DNA from: Hofstenia miamia | Taxonomy: Eukaryota; Xenacoelomorpha; Acoela; Hofsteniidae | Direction: 5' to 3' | Assembly: GCA_900660155.1 (NCBI GenBank) | Contig: CABFPE010000124.1 | Coordinates: 713,200-777,199, forward strand | DNA length: 64,000 nt | Shown here: positions 36,977-49,500 of the stretch, piece after piece | Layout of the letters: every line of letters starts with the position of its first letter | Position numbering within the stretch: the first letter of the stretch is position 1 | Notes under the pieces: generated by a model | Databases searched by the model: none | Told to the model about the DNA's origin: nothing | The model's input: only the letters and a program-made list of their open reading frames with translations | Position numbers and translations under genes: made by a program

Positions 36977-37978
36977 GAGCAAACTGTGTTATAAAGCTAC
37001 TTAGATTAACTAGTTCTTTCATTGTTTGGGAAGAAGTTAAGAACATCTGGAAAATATATTTTGAATGAGTTAAAAATGATAGTTTTTCGATTATAATATA
37101 TTTTTTCACAAAGTTGTCATTTTTCAAAAAGAAATTCATATAAAATGTATTGTATAGAATCTGTGTTATTTTAAGCTGGTACAATATACCAATACATTAT
37201 AAATTTTCTTCTGCAAGGTTTTATTCCTATTTGCTGACAATTCGATATGCAAAATTTGCAGCATTTTGCTGAATACTCAGATATATATATATATATATAT
37301 ATAATATTAATATATATATATGTATATATGTATATATATATAATATTTATATATATAATATTTATATATATTTTATTCTATTACATATTTATACTCTTAA
37401 TATCGGCTACTAAGCGTCGAATCGAAAGATTTTCTGACTTTTCAGGTTAAGCATTGCAATAGTTATAATATTTGAGGGGACCCAGTTCACACAATAGAAA
37501 TAATTGAATTTTTGGGAAATCATATCAATATCACTTTGAATTTGAAAAAAAATCAATACCCGCCTTTGAAGAGTACAACGTTCCCAAACAAAACAATTTA
37601 TAAAGCAAATTTGCATTTTCCAATTTCAATGATTGTTTAGTTCCAAGGTTTTTAATGTTTGTTATAATTTATAATGGGCTCTCTGTATTTTATAGGTCTA
37701 ATAAATTTATGCCTATCAATGATCAACTACACTTTATTAAATTTAACTTTTAGACTTTATTATGAACATAAATTACCTAGGAAAGTTGAATTCTTACAAT
37801 AAAAATGTTGTGTGTAGAAATTGAGACAAGTATGCACGAAAAAGCAAAATGCTAATCAGTCTAGGCCAAGGTGAGCAGAATAAGAAGGGTGTATAATTAT
37901 GAAAGGTGTAATCAAAAAAATTATTTGTATAAGTTTGAAAAATGCTATGCAACTGATTTATTCAATTTAATGTTACAA
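36977..37978. repeat. Tandem near-copy 2 of the 1.0-kb unit
   Basis: Partner of 35976-36975. The microsatellite is at about 37280-37374, two bases longer. After 37978 the sequence runs into unique AT-rich DNA. Confidence 0.95.
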
Positions 37979-39223
37979 GTGATTGAATGTCTATTGTATG
38001 CTTTACAATGTAGAAAATTGATTAATGATAAAAGATTTCATGTAATTGAAATTTAATGAATTTTGAATCAACTGTGATGATTTGCAAAATAATTTATGAT
38101 TGCAATTGCATATTCTCAAAGGAGGTTGCATCCTTTTGGAAAATATGAGTTGCAAATCTCTTGAGAAGCGATGCCTATGAAATTAATACAGTAATTGCGT
38201 AAATGGAATTTATTTCACAAAAAATAATCTCACTTCAATAACCAGATCTTAAACTTTGCATTCAATTTCATAAAAAAGTCTTTTAAATTTATAACGAATT
38301 TACACTTCTCATTATATAATTATCCCAGAAGTTAAAGAAGTGATGGTTTTTTAATTATATTTATGAACCCCAAACTAAGGCATTTTATATTTTTATTTGA
38401 AATTTACATTAACTGGCCATTGAGTTAATTCACGAGCCAAATATTTCTGACGTTTTGGGCCAAAAGCCAGTATGAATATCACAATTTTGTTAAGTGTAAA
38501 GTCGAAATGCCTTGCAAAAAAAGACAATCAATATTAGTGAATATTAAATATCCCTAATTTTTGAGCGATGCAATGGATTTCAACATAACTTCACACAGAC
38601 ACGCACACACATACTATAGATTATGGCCTGTTATTTGCATTTTGAATTTTTGAAATTGGCGACTTTTAACATAATTTAAGGCCTTTGGAGTAAAAGCACT
38701 TTTTTGATCTACAAAAATTATGTTTTATCAAAGTTAGATAACCATGAAAAATAATATTGGATAGAAAAGAATGATGGCAGTGACATGTTGGAGATACACC
38801 AATATTTAGGAAGAAATGCATGTGTGTGTCTTAGCGCAGCTAAAAGATGGGAAAACTGCACATGGAAACAATTTCTCGGGTTCAACTAGAGCAAAAGTGC
38901 ACTTACAGTATATATATATATATATATGGTATGTCAAGGATGTTACTTACCAGTCTGTAGTTACATTTTACACTATATACTTTGCTACAGTTAAATATAA
39001 GCATGTATATTTTAAAAAATTCGAATCAATTTTATTATATTTTGCAAGTCTTTAAACTGATTTTAATAGAGGCAATGAATTCATCCACTGCAGAACGTGA
39101 CCTCTACGATTCGTCAGTAATAGTTTTTTTATGTCAGACATTTAGTTTTTTTTTAATTAGATACTGATATTGTGAGTCAATCCAACACATGATGTGTAAT
39201 TTTGTCATCACTTACTAATATAA
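37979..39223. other. AT-rich non-coding stretch
   Basis: Short (AT)n at 38909-38928. Small ORFs (38816-39167) lack any family feature. Confidence 0.5.
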
Positions 39224-39402
39224 TGTAACATCGCTGCTGGTTGTAAGTGTCGGCCAGGCTAGTGTTTTCTGGTTTTTGTAAATATGTTGATAATGACTTT
39301 GTATATAATACCAATTAGTTGTTGTAAATATAGAACAGTTGAGAGAGCAGTTTACAGAGTTGAATGGCAAGATGAGAATGCGTGATTCCCAGTGATATTA
39401 CA
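39224..39402 (+). mobile_element. Solo-LTR-like fossil, copy 1
   Basis: 179 bp starting TGTAACATCGCTG and ending CAGTGATATTACA, so the termini form a short inverted repeat with TG...CA ends. The flanks carry a 4-bp direct repeat, ATAA (39220-39223 and 39403-39406). A TATA-like GTATATAATACC lies internally. About 80% similar by eye to 51310-51500. Retrovirus-like LTR (perhaps Ty3/gypsy or BEL) is the likeliest reading; a MITE is the alternative. No internal coding region remains. Probably old. Confidence 0.6.
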
Positions 39403-39553
39403 ATAACGTGAGATACATTTAGGGATTAATATGAAAGCACATTTCCTTCTATAGATATTTCTTACTTATTAGGAATGGGTGACATTAAAGTCATTCCTTT
39501 CCCTTACATTTGCCCAGCATTTTAATAAACATTTTCCATTTAATATTTTTCCA

Positions 39554-39876
39554 ATCTACCAGATACATTCTCTCATTCTACACAGTAAATTATTCAGAGA
39601 ATGCTCATGGAAAAGATGCATTTAAATGTACACCTGACATATTTCGCTAATAGTAAGTTTTATTCTGGTATAGCGATATGAATTTTTATCAATGAATTTT
39701 CCTCATTAACAGCTTTTGTGATTTTTTTTACTGAACAGCTTAATGTGTCTGAGACATTTATGAAAAACATAAAACCATATTTTGTGTGATCAAAGAAAAC
39801 GGACTCGCAGCACACAGGTGCTTCTTTCTATTTCAATGGTGTGCACAGGCTGGTACTGGGGTGCTAAGATTTAACA
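39554..39876. repeat. Tandem near-copy 1 of a 325-bp unit, ending at a single N
   Basis: Recurs at 39878-40204 with scattered substitutions and small indels. They meet at one N (39877). Non-coding. Confidence 0.95.
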
Positions 39877-39877
39877 N

Positions 39878-40204
39878 ATCCACCAGATTCATTCTCTCAT
39901 TCTACACAGTAAATTATTCAGAGAATGCTCATGGAAAAAGATGCATTTAAATGTACATCTGACATATTTCACTAATAATAAGAGTTTTATTCTGGTATAG
40001 CGATATTAATTTTTATCGATGAATTTTCCTCATGAACAGCTTTTGTGATTTTTTTTACTGAACTGCTTAATGTGTCTGAGACATTTATGAAAAACATAAA
40101 ACCATATTTTTGTGTGATCAAAGAAAACGGGCTCGCAGCACACAGGTGCTTCTTTCTATTTCAATGGTGTGCACTGGCTGGTACTGGGGTGCTAAGATTT
40201 AACA
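39878..40204. repeat. Tandem near-copy 2 of the 325-bp unit
   Basis: Partner of 39554-39876. The differences are of the kind and density expected between two haplotypes. Confidence 0.95.
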
Positions 40205-43200
40205 ATTTTCCACCTAGACTGACATTTTAAAATTTGCCGCTTTGCTATTTCGCACTAAAAATTTTGTATTCTATTCAGATGTCCTGGCCTTTCATTGAAC
40301 GACTTTTTGGCAGTAGTCTTATATTGTTATAGCTCGTCTTTTTAACATCGGTTGTCAAATCTGAATATTCAAATATTTGAGTATATTAGAATATAATACA
40401 GATTCGGATATTCAAATGGTGGGTTTGAAGAATCACTTTATTCAACAGTTCTTGACACCCCTCTTAACCCATTAGGTGCCAATTTATTTTCAATAAATTG
40501 AGTTAAAATTCATATTTCTAAAACATTTTTTCTTTAAAGCTATTTATAGTAGAGGTCGAAATTGTTTATTCCTCTAGCAATAAGCAAAGTTATTGATTGG
40601 TTGTAATTACTTTGAAGCACTTATAACGCAATTCAGGAAACAGTGCAACATCATGTCCAAGGTAAACTGTTTTCTGGCATTTACTTTTCAAACAGCACAT
40701 TTCCTTTGCTTGTCCATCTCAGCTTGTTTCAAATAATGTCTTGGAGCGCCTTTTCTTTCTATGTATAGCACTAGTAGATTTTGTTTCATTAATCATTTTC
40801 ATGGCAATGTATTTCTATCGAGGTACTTCAGGAACATTTGAGTCAATCAAATTGTCTTTGTCAAAATCTTCATCTAACATGCCATTAACATTAATCAAGT
40901 TTAACAAATTTCTAGAAGCTCAGGGCAAGAAGCTTAGCTATATAAGTGTAACACCATATATTGCATTTTCAATGTATTTCAAGCAATTGATTTGAAATTG
41001 TCTACTTATTCTTTAGCATGAATTGTCATTTTATTTGAATGCAATATTTACAAATATTAAGGAAAGCAAAACACTTCAGTTTGCACAGAAATGTTGAAAT
41101 GACTTCTTTACCTTTTTAGCTTAGCACTAGAAAAGTGGCATTAAGCCAAAATGACTATTAAGCATTTCTTGTTTGCTTCATTATTTATTCAGCAACAACA
41201 CTAACTTGTACATGCGCTCCAATTATATTGATGATCTCATTGAAATCGTTATTTGTAGAAATTTTGTTTCTATTCTATAATTTTTGCATTAGAAACATCA
41301 GATGTAAATTTATTCTCAAGGAGTAATAGTTGTTTTAGTGTTAAGGCAACTTATATGAAATACTGATTAGTTTAGCAAAGCACCGATACGTTAAGGAAGG
41401 CTTTGGTCTTAATTTTAGTTTTTACTGTTACGCAGTAATGGTAGTTCAAATTTTTATTTAAAAATGGGCTACTGGTCCTTGCTCCTCCAGTCTTAAGTAA
41501 AGAAAAATTATTAGCTTGAGCCTTAAGAAATTTAACAGCACAGATTTTTTATATGAGGCTGAATATCACGAACTCCTCGATGCATTTCTAAGATATTTGA
41601 AACATTAGCCACATATAATTTGGGCATTATGGTAGTTAGCGGGCCAAGCTAGCGTCCTATGGTTAGTTTTCCTCAGCCTTAAACCATTTTACTTGCCACC
41701 TCCCTTGCTAGAAAATAAGGACTATCTAAAATTCAGTACACGCTCACTCTTCAATGAAACTCAAAGTTGTACTATTAATTATTTTCACGTCGTATTATCA
41801 GGAATACTTATCAAATGTTTTGCTTTTGCCTTCAATACATTTCTGCATTTTTTTGTTTTTGTCTATATTAAGCAGCCTTAAGTAAAGCTATAGAAATTTT
41901 ATACACATATTTACTAAATAATCTACAGCTCCAATGTAGAATTATGTAAGCATAGGAAGTATATTATCAATTGTAGTGCTAAAAGAAGTATTCGATACCA
42001 GTTCGAATATCCGCGAATACTTCAGTTCCACCGAATACCCAACTTTAGGAAAAATATGAAAATATGCGTAAAAACAAGTCTTTTTAAGATACAACATAAA
42101 TGGCATTGTTGAACCATGTATGAATTACATAGGAAATCCATTAGAATAAATTCTTACGAATTTATTCTTTCCAAAAAAATATTTTCGGGCTGAACCTGAG
42201 TAGACATGAGCCAAGAACTTATGCCCAAACCAGGTCCATTTAAATTATTGCCAATTCGGCCGTTCTAGGCAAATTTTGAAACTTATGACAAAATCTATAC
42301 ACTGAAGATGAAAAACATAAGATGTAAATTGTATTTTTCAACACATTATTTATAAATTATTTGCATTCGCTGTATATGGTCTAAATTGCGTAATAGTCAT
42401 AAATTTATGAAATCTTAACCCATTACTTTATCCCAAGCCAGACTAGAATGCCGGATTGCTGTGCCCTGTCCTGAAATTCCATGCTCTACCCTACCATGCT
42501 TGCATTGAGGCAAACCCATTCAAATCAATTACTATCGTGTCCATATTTCTCCTTTCCATTGTGGTATCATTTCCAGAAAAACACGTAACCAGACTTATAA
42601 AGAACTTTGGTCATATCACACTTTAGGTACGTTTGGAAGTCATTTTGATCTCCTTCCAAAGATTTTCGTTGCACATTGATTTTCTATGATATATAGACTT
42701 AGAGTTTCCTTTTAAAAGCCATTGTTTAAATGCAAATTGTTTTGGCTGCACAATGGAGATGGCATTGCCTACAACAATGGGTGCCTGTCAATCGATTTTC
42801 TTTCAATTCAATGAATTTCAATATGTGCGTTAGAGCATCACATTATATATTTATTGCATTGAGCTTGGATATGTAGCTGACAAAAATCGCAACAGAACAA
42901 TTAACTGCAAAATCGCATTAAGAATCAAATAAGGCTCTCTTTCTAAAATTCAGTTTATTATAGCCTTGCAAAGCAATTGCTTGTGAAGGGTTTTCGTAAC
43001 CATTATGTATGCTTTGTAGCATTGGTATTCACAATTTTTTCTTGTAATATCTTGTTTCCATTCATATGATGGGCAATACTACCGCTATTGATAAAATCAG
43101 TACACCAGTAACGGTAACTGATCATTAAAATGCTAGTATAACGAATGCAGAGATCGCAAGTTGGAACTGAGAATAGTAAAATTTGCATGGGCAATCCTTT

Positions 43201-45552
43201 TGATCAGATTCGACAGCGGGTCACGTGTCATTCAAGTTCTTACTTTTCTCACTATCTTTATTTTTTACGATCCTAAAAGATTAAAACAATAATAAGTCAT
43301 TCTATTTAATAGTATTGATTTGTATTTCTCTGGATTCTTCACATTGAAAAATCTAAAAGAAATATATTTAGCTAAGCCAATGAATGCTTTGTTTTTGTTC
43401 TGTAGTTTTAAATCTTTATCAAATTTCGGTCACGATCACTCAGATGGCGGGTTACTCGAGTTGCGGGTGAACAGCTTGCTACCCATCTCAAAACATGCAG
43501 GCCATTATAATATGAAGCACTAATCATAAAGGAAAAATCTTTGATGCATGACACCTAGAGCCCCTTATTATTTCATTGTGAGATAAGTTGTTTAAGAAAG
43601 GGATATAGTCCGTTTTTCAATAGTTCACTAAACACAATTGAAGAATGCAAAAGTTGCAAGGGGTAATTATCAGCAAGCGTGAAAGCGCATCTCCGCACAT
43701 ATTTGAAATGGGTACATCAAAGGGCACTTGCGAAACAATTGGAGAAGAGTACAAAAATAAGTCTGGACAATTTAGCCCTAAACTGGTTTGGAATTTTTAT
43801 AATAAAGATATCCAAAATCGGAAAGCAAAACAGGAGACAGTAGCGTCGTCTCTTTCATTTGCGCTTAAGCCCTCGGCGTAATGACGTTTGAATTAGCAAA
43901 TCACACACTCAATGGGTTTGAGCTAATCTTAACTGTTGTCCAATGAATTTTAGACCTCCTTATTGCCTGAAAATTTGCTATAGAGAGAATATATGACTTT
44001 TAAAAGTCAATGAAAAATATTTCATTTTTTCAGTACTTGATGCGAGCCTTATATCTTATTACAAATTTTCATCATTACATTTCAAAGCGTTGATCAATAA
44101 ATGTTTTCATACCTAATGATTTTTAAATTTTAAAATAGGCTAATGAAGTGGCAAGAATTTTAAGTTTCTAAATCTGAACAATTTTTTTTCAAAAATTAGA
44201 ACACCATCTCAGTTTGAATTCCATTCATACGAGAATTTCGACATTAAAATTTTTACCTTTTTCTGGTCTTCAACAAAGTTTTGCAAAAACATAGAGAACA
44301 GTTTTAGCACCGTTTAGTGTTCGTTGATATCTTCTACCCTAAGAATAAGTTTCTCTACGCAATTAGGGGTCCAAAGCGCATGCGAGTTATATTACAGAAA
44401 CTTCGCGAAAGTACAATTTTCAGGACGTGTTTCTCTCAGATAAGTGTATATTTCACCTGCATTGAAACAAAGTCAAGGTTTTGTGCAGGAGCCAGCAGGA
44501 AACGTCTACTATTACTCCCACTTTTCTGTTTGCAAATATGTTTATCCGTTTGTCTGTAAATTAAATTTTCCTGAATCTAATTTTTTTGCAACAAAGTATA
44601 TTTGTTCTAATTTACTACTCTACTGTTTTTATGCATAACACATTTTTACAGTTACTTAGATTTCACTTTACAATCTAAGATTTGAATAGGTGACACAATA
44701 CCTGCAGAAAACATTATCACATGTACCAGCTAAAACATGGATGCCACATCTATCCCACAATTCCTATGGTGCCAGTTTAATAGTTATGTAATTCAATTGA
44801 CTATTAGAATTACTATATGTAGTTATCAACTAATACAAGTCACTTTGTAGGTGAATTTTTTGCACCAGGTGAATTTTTTGGACCTGTGCAGAGAGGGACA
44901 TGGATCGGGCAGCGCTTAGGCCGAGGCATTGAAAATGATTAGCCGAAAAAAAGGCCCGGCATTTATAAAAAAACTGACAATAACACAACAGTGCATGCAA
45001 GTCAATGTAAATGGAGTGCTATATATGTAACAATTTGTTGAAAAATAAAATTTACATTTACTAGTATCATATAATCTTTTAAATGTAAACTTTGGATCTT
45101 CAAATTCAGTGTGTAGATTTTATTCGGAGTTTCTAACATGCCAAACTTTGGTGTAGCAAACTGAAGAATTGTAGCAAAATTTTTGACATGTATTATGAAA
45201 ATGGGCCAGGCATAAAGGTTGTTGTGCTGGGCGGGCTTCGCTCAGAATTTTCGCTCATGTCCATATCTGGAGCTGGATCCTTTGGTCACTGGGTCAATTT
45301 TCAGAGAATTACACACTAAAAAAGGATTCCCAGGTCATGGATATGATTTATTCAAAAATGTGTATTTCCATTTCAAATTCCAAATATTCATTAGTGGAAT
45401 GCTGTTGAAATTCACTAAGATTTAGGCCAGAACACTAGGATATTGCAGTGGCACAAATTGCAGGTTCTTTAATCAAATCAATTTTTTGATAACCGTTTTG
45501 AATTTAGATTTCTTCTATCGGGTCAATTATAGCAATTTCGTTTACAATTTCG
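40205..45552. other. Long AT-rich stretch without recognisable genes
   Basis: No convincing coding region. A CGAATATCCGCGAATACT patch near 42003 and a GAATATTCAAATATTTG patch near 40362 could be worn hAT-type ends. TTAACCCATTAGGTGCC at 40464 is piggyBac-like but has no partner end that I can find. An 18-bp unit is tandemly doubled at 44849-44884. GC-richer GGCC/GGGC patches occur at about 42186-42270, 44880-44960 and 45200-45240. Confidence 0.4.
44849..44884. repeat. 18-bp tandem duplication
   Basis: AGGTGAATTTTTTGCACC is followed directly by AGGTGAATTTTTTGGACC, one base different. Confidence 0.9.
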
Positions 45553-46357
45553 TTTTTTCTAAAGTACCAAACTCGATCTAAGTCACTTTTGACTTTTTGA
45601 TTGACTTTTTGATNNNNNNNNNNNAACTAAAAAGTGGCAAGTTTGGAGTTCCAAATTCCGGAGTTAATTCCAATCTTAAAATTAATTAAATCCAGCTCAA
45701 TTACTGAAAATAAATTAATTTTTGGATTGAACGAGAGGCAGTGCCCTTTGGAATTAATTTAAAATTAATGAGACTAGAGAAAAAATTGCTATCAGATGTG
45801 TATATTTAGAAAACTGAATGATATAAATTTTAGAATTTACATAATATAATGCTTATCATACGCAAGTCATATTTGCTAAAAATATTTTTAGACCACAATT
45901 AATTTATGTATGCAAAGCATCTGTCAGTGGTACAATTTGGCTTGGTCGTATTATACATAATTTGCTAGCCTTGTAAAGTAAAAGAGTTGTAAATAACACA
46001 TTCTGAAAAAGTCAGGCTGCCGGGAGGTTCAAGAGCTGTAATAAACTGGTCTTAAATTCTACAATTTTTTAATCATTCTGTTAACTGAGGCAAAATTTTG
46101 ACGCATTTTCAGGTGAACTTGAAGTTTACATATTTCCTCAATGCTATGGATTTTGATTGTTTGCTTCCTTAATTTAATAATCTCTTAGCGATACAAACAA
46201 TGAAATGTGTTCATCATTTACTTCTTAATCAATTAAATATCTTTAACAAATTTTGTTGCAATGTAAACCTTGGTGTCAACACCATTAATTCTAAAACGCC
46301 TACACCTATACAAATCAAAGTTTTTCAATTCCTTTGAACACTGAACTACTTGATGAG
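45553..46357. repeat. Tandem near-copy 1 of a roughly 1-kb unit, interrupted by an 11-N gap
   Basis: The left part (CTAAAGTACCAAACTCGATC, 45553-45612) recurs at 46391-46438. The right part (45625-46357) recurs at 46639-47407. The 11 N (45614-45624) stand where copy 2 has about 200 bp, so the gap size is wrong. Non-coding. Confidence 0.9.
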
Positions 46358-46390
46358 AGTCATTTGTTTACAATTTCCGCATTCGGCATG

Positions 46391-47407
46391 TTTTTTCTAA
46401 AGTACCAAACTCGATCTAAGTCACTTTTGACTTTTTGAAAATAGTGCCCTTAGGCTATTAAGAAGGAGCCGAAATTATTTTCTGAATTTATTCCTGTTAA
46501 AATTTGTTCTGAAGTTACTTGTTTTAATCCTAATGTCAAAAATTAAATTATAGAATTAATTTCGGACTCTCTCATAGGCAGACTTTGTTAAAGGAAATCA
46601 CTATTAGAAAAACTTACTGAGCAAAGGAAATCATTTGGAACTAAAAAGTGGCAAGTTTGGAGTTCCAAATTCCGGAGTTAATTCCAATCTTAAAATTAAT
46701 TAAATCCAGCTCAATTACTGAAAATAAATTAATTTTTGGATTGAACGAGAGGCAGTGCCCTTTGGAATTAATTTAAAATTAATGAGACTAGAGAAAAAAT
46801 TGCTATCAGATGTGTATATTTAGAAAACTGAATGATATAAATTTTAGAATTTACATAATATAATGCTTATCATACGCAAGTCATATTTGCTAAAAATATT
46901 TTTAGACCACAATTAATTTATGTATGCAAAGCATCTGTCAGTGGTACAATTTGGCTTGGTCGTATTATACATAATTTGCTAGCCTTGTAAAGTAAAAGAG
47001 TTGTAAATAACACATTCTGAAAAAGTCAGGCTGCCGAGAGATTCAAGAGCTTTACTAAACTGGTCTTAAATTCTACATTTTTTTAATCATTCTGTTAACC
47101 GAGGGAAAATTTTGACGCATTTTCAGGTGAACTTGAAGTTGAGAGATTTACATATTTCCTCCATGCTATGGATTTTGATTGTTTGCTTCCTTAATTTAAT
47201 CATAGGATTTACGTTCGTAAATCCTAGGGATCTCTTAGCGATGCAAACAATGAAATGTGTTCATTATTTACTTCTTACTCAATTAAATATCTTTAACAAA
47301 TTTTGTTACAATGTAAACCTTGGTGTCAACACCATTAATTCTAAAACGCTTACACCTATACAAATCAAAGTTTTTCAATTGCTTTGAACACTGAACTACT
47401 TGATGAG
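46391..47407. repeat. Tandem near-copy 2 of the roughly 1-kb unit
   Basis: Carries two insertions relative to copy 1: a short one near 47140 and a hairpin-forming one at about 47202-47230. Otherwise it differs by scattered single bases. Confidence 0.9.
47202..47230. repeat. 28-bp insertion that is a near-perfect hairpin
   Basis: TAGGATTTACG, a TT loop, then CGTAAATCCTA: 11-bp arms with a 2-base loop. Absent from the matching position of the near-identical copy 1 (after CTTAATTTAAT, about 46175). Confidence 0.9.
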
Positions 47408-48689
47408 GTGTCCTTTCCCGCTGGAAAATTCAGGTTATGCCCCTTGCACATAGCGTCATGTCACTATTGATCAAAACATTCTCCCTTAACATCATTCTCT
47501 AAAAAAAAATCTTTAATTAAGAATAGTGTTTGAAAATATATTGAAAATAATCTGCTGTTATTTATATTTAACTTTAAATCAAGTAACAAATTCAGATTCT
47601 GACCTACAACGTCTTGCAGAAAAGACAATAAACGATTTTAAATTAGAAACGTATGTGAAGAAAGCTGCACGTTATTGAGATGAAATAAAGTAAGCAGTAA
47701 TTTATTTTATTTTATTTTATTTTATTTTGACATATTGAGCGACAAGATGAAATCGCCGCGAGCCGCCATAAAATTTCCGCTGTAAATATTAGTGAGCCAC
47801 GTTTTATCAATAAATGAATTCTACATCCATAAAATTAGCATAAAATACCTATTTTTTAGTATTTATAATCTATTCAAAGTTCATTAGAAGATATAAAGTT
47901 TTTTCCACGAAATAATGAAACACCTTCAAAGATTTAGCAAGTCTGGGTTATTAGCATGCATAGCTATAGTTCGATCACCAAAGTATGTTTTAATAATTAT
48001 AAGGTGAGAAAAATATTTACCTAATATCAAAATTGTAATTTCGCAAATCAAAACATGTTGTATAATAAAGCAAAGATATTACAAATGAAACTGATTAGGT
48101 TTCAAGATCTTCATACTTTAAACATCGAATATATGTTTTAAGTGAAAACTTCAAGAAACTTAGGATGCGTTCATTGTCGTGTTTTTTGCATTTACATCGA
48201 ATACAAGTTAGTACATTTCGAGTTCAACTAGGACTTTAAATTTCCATTCTAACTGGAAGCAAGTAAGAGTAAGCACTAAAGATGCTAAAAATCACATCAA
48301 TTAATACAAGAAAGGATGTCCAGCTCCCGTTAGAGTCGAATTACTCAAATTTGATGTTCTTGAAATTCAACTGAGCAGGTGAATACACAATGTGTAGTTA
48401 TCACATCAGGATTTATGTGAACATTTTGTCCACGTGTGTTCAATTATTGTTGTCATTTTCATTTGTCCGGCTGAGCGTTTTCTATGAAGCGAACAATTGG
48501 GATTTACCTGAAGTACATGTAGAAATAAAGGTCGCACATGATATAAAATTCAAATTAACTAAATTTTATTAACAATAATTACTTAAACACCCACAAAACA
48601 AAGTTCAAATGAAATACACGTGTATATATTAACGAATTGTGCATCCTTTATTTCGTACTATGGCTTATACATTTTGGCATCGATCTAAA
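47408..48689. other. AT-rich non-coding stretch with a TTTTA array
   Basis: (TTTTA)n at 47698-47728. The 60-codon ORF at 48390-48572 is not recognised. Confidence 0.5.
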
Positions 48690-49500
48690 CAAGTTAGCGA
48701 TGTACCTACAGCAAAAGTTAAAAAGTCTTCTTTTATTGCTGGCAATAGATGATTTGTATATATAAACTTACAATTGTCCACTCTTCCCTTTCATTGATTA
48801 ATGTGATTGAAGTCCGGAAACCTCACTGGCCAGTCTGGCAAAAGTCTAACTCCTTAACTTTCCATAAATTCCAAAACGTCCTTAGACTAATGATATGGTA
48901 ATTTGTATTGCTGTAGAAAGTGACCTTATCCAACAGTGGTAGTACATGGGGCTTCGGGATGTCAATGTATTGCTTTTCCCCATCATTTTATCCAACTTTC
49001 TCAGAGCTGGCATCAAAACTCCATATTACTCCAAAGGCCATAACTGATTTCTGTTGACCAGAGACATTTTTAGATGAATATCGTGGTTTGAATCAATACA
49101 CTCGACAGGATTTTCATCAGGAAATACAACATTGTTTTTCTCGCAGTTGTTCGTTTTTCACGATTCCAGAGCAATCTCAAGTTGATGTGATGCGAATTAA
49201 GGAGGAACATTTTTTTGATGTTGTGTCTCTCAAATATAAAATATTTCTGCAAAATTTGTTAGATGCTTCCTAATGAATTCTTTTGACCATCACTACAACT
49301 ATTTCTTAATTTTCTGGATAACCTTTTTGTACAAATTACGAATATCTTCAGTAATAGGCATCTGGATCTTCCTGAGGATTTTGTTGAACACACCTCTGGC
49401 TTTACTTGCTCAATTTGGCGCTTTAGATAATGAATTGCCTCGCTATTTTTGCTGACATGATTGGGGTAGTTTTATGTCCATGTTTTCAGGAGTAAGCAGA
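48690..49500 (-). mobile_element. Tc1-like transposase relic
   Basis: Minus-strand motifs in Tc1 order: SSGRSRCLLLKIF near 49370 (possible remnant of the helix-turn-helix linker SGRPRK), KNNVVFPDENPVECI near 49115-49160 (family VIFSDES; Ser changed to Pro), KSVMAFGVIW near 49020-49050 (family GSVMVWGAI), and SKDVLEFMES followed by GVRLLPDWPVRFPDFNHIN at about 48800-48890 (family DWPxxSPDLNPIE). The catalytic Glu is replaced by Asn. Stops and frame changes separate the parts, so this is an old dead copy. It diverges from the Tc1-like copy at 1-777 and is not a recent sister. Confidence 0.7.

Noticed and set aside
40464-40480. TTAACCCATTAGGTGCC as a second piggyBac-type terminus
   Set aside because: No matching inverted end or coding sequence found nearby. 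TTAACCC is short enough to occur by chance.
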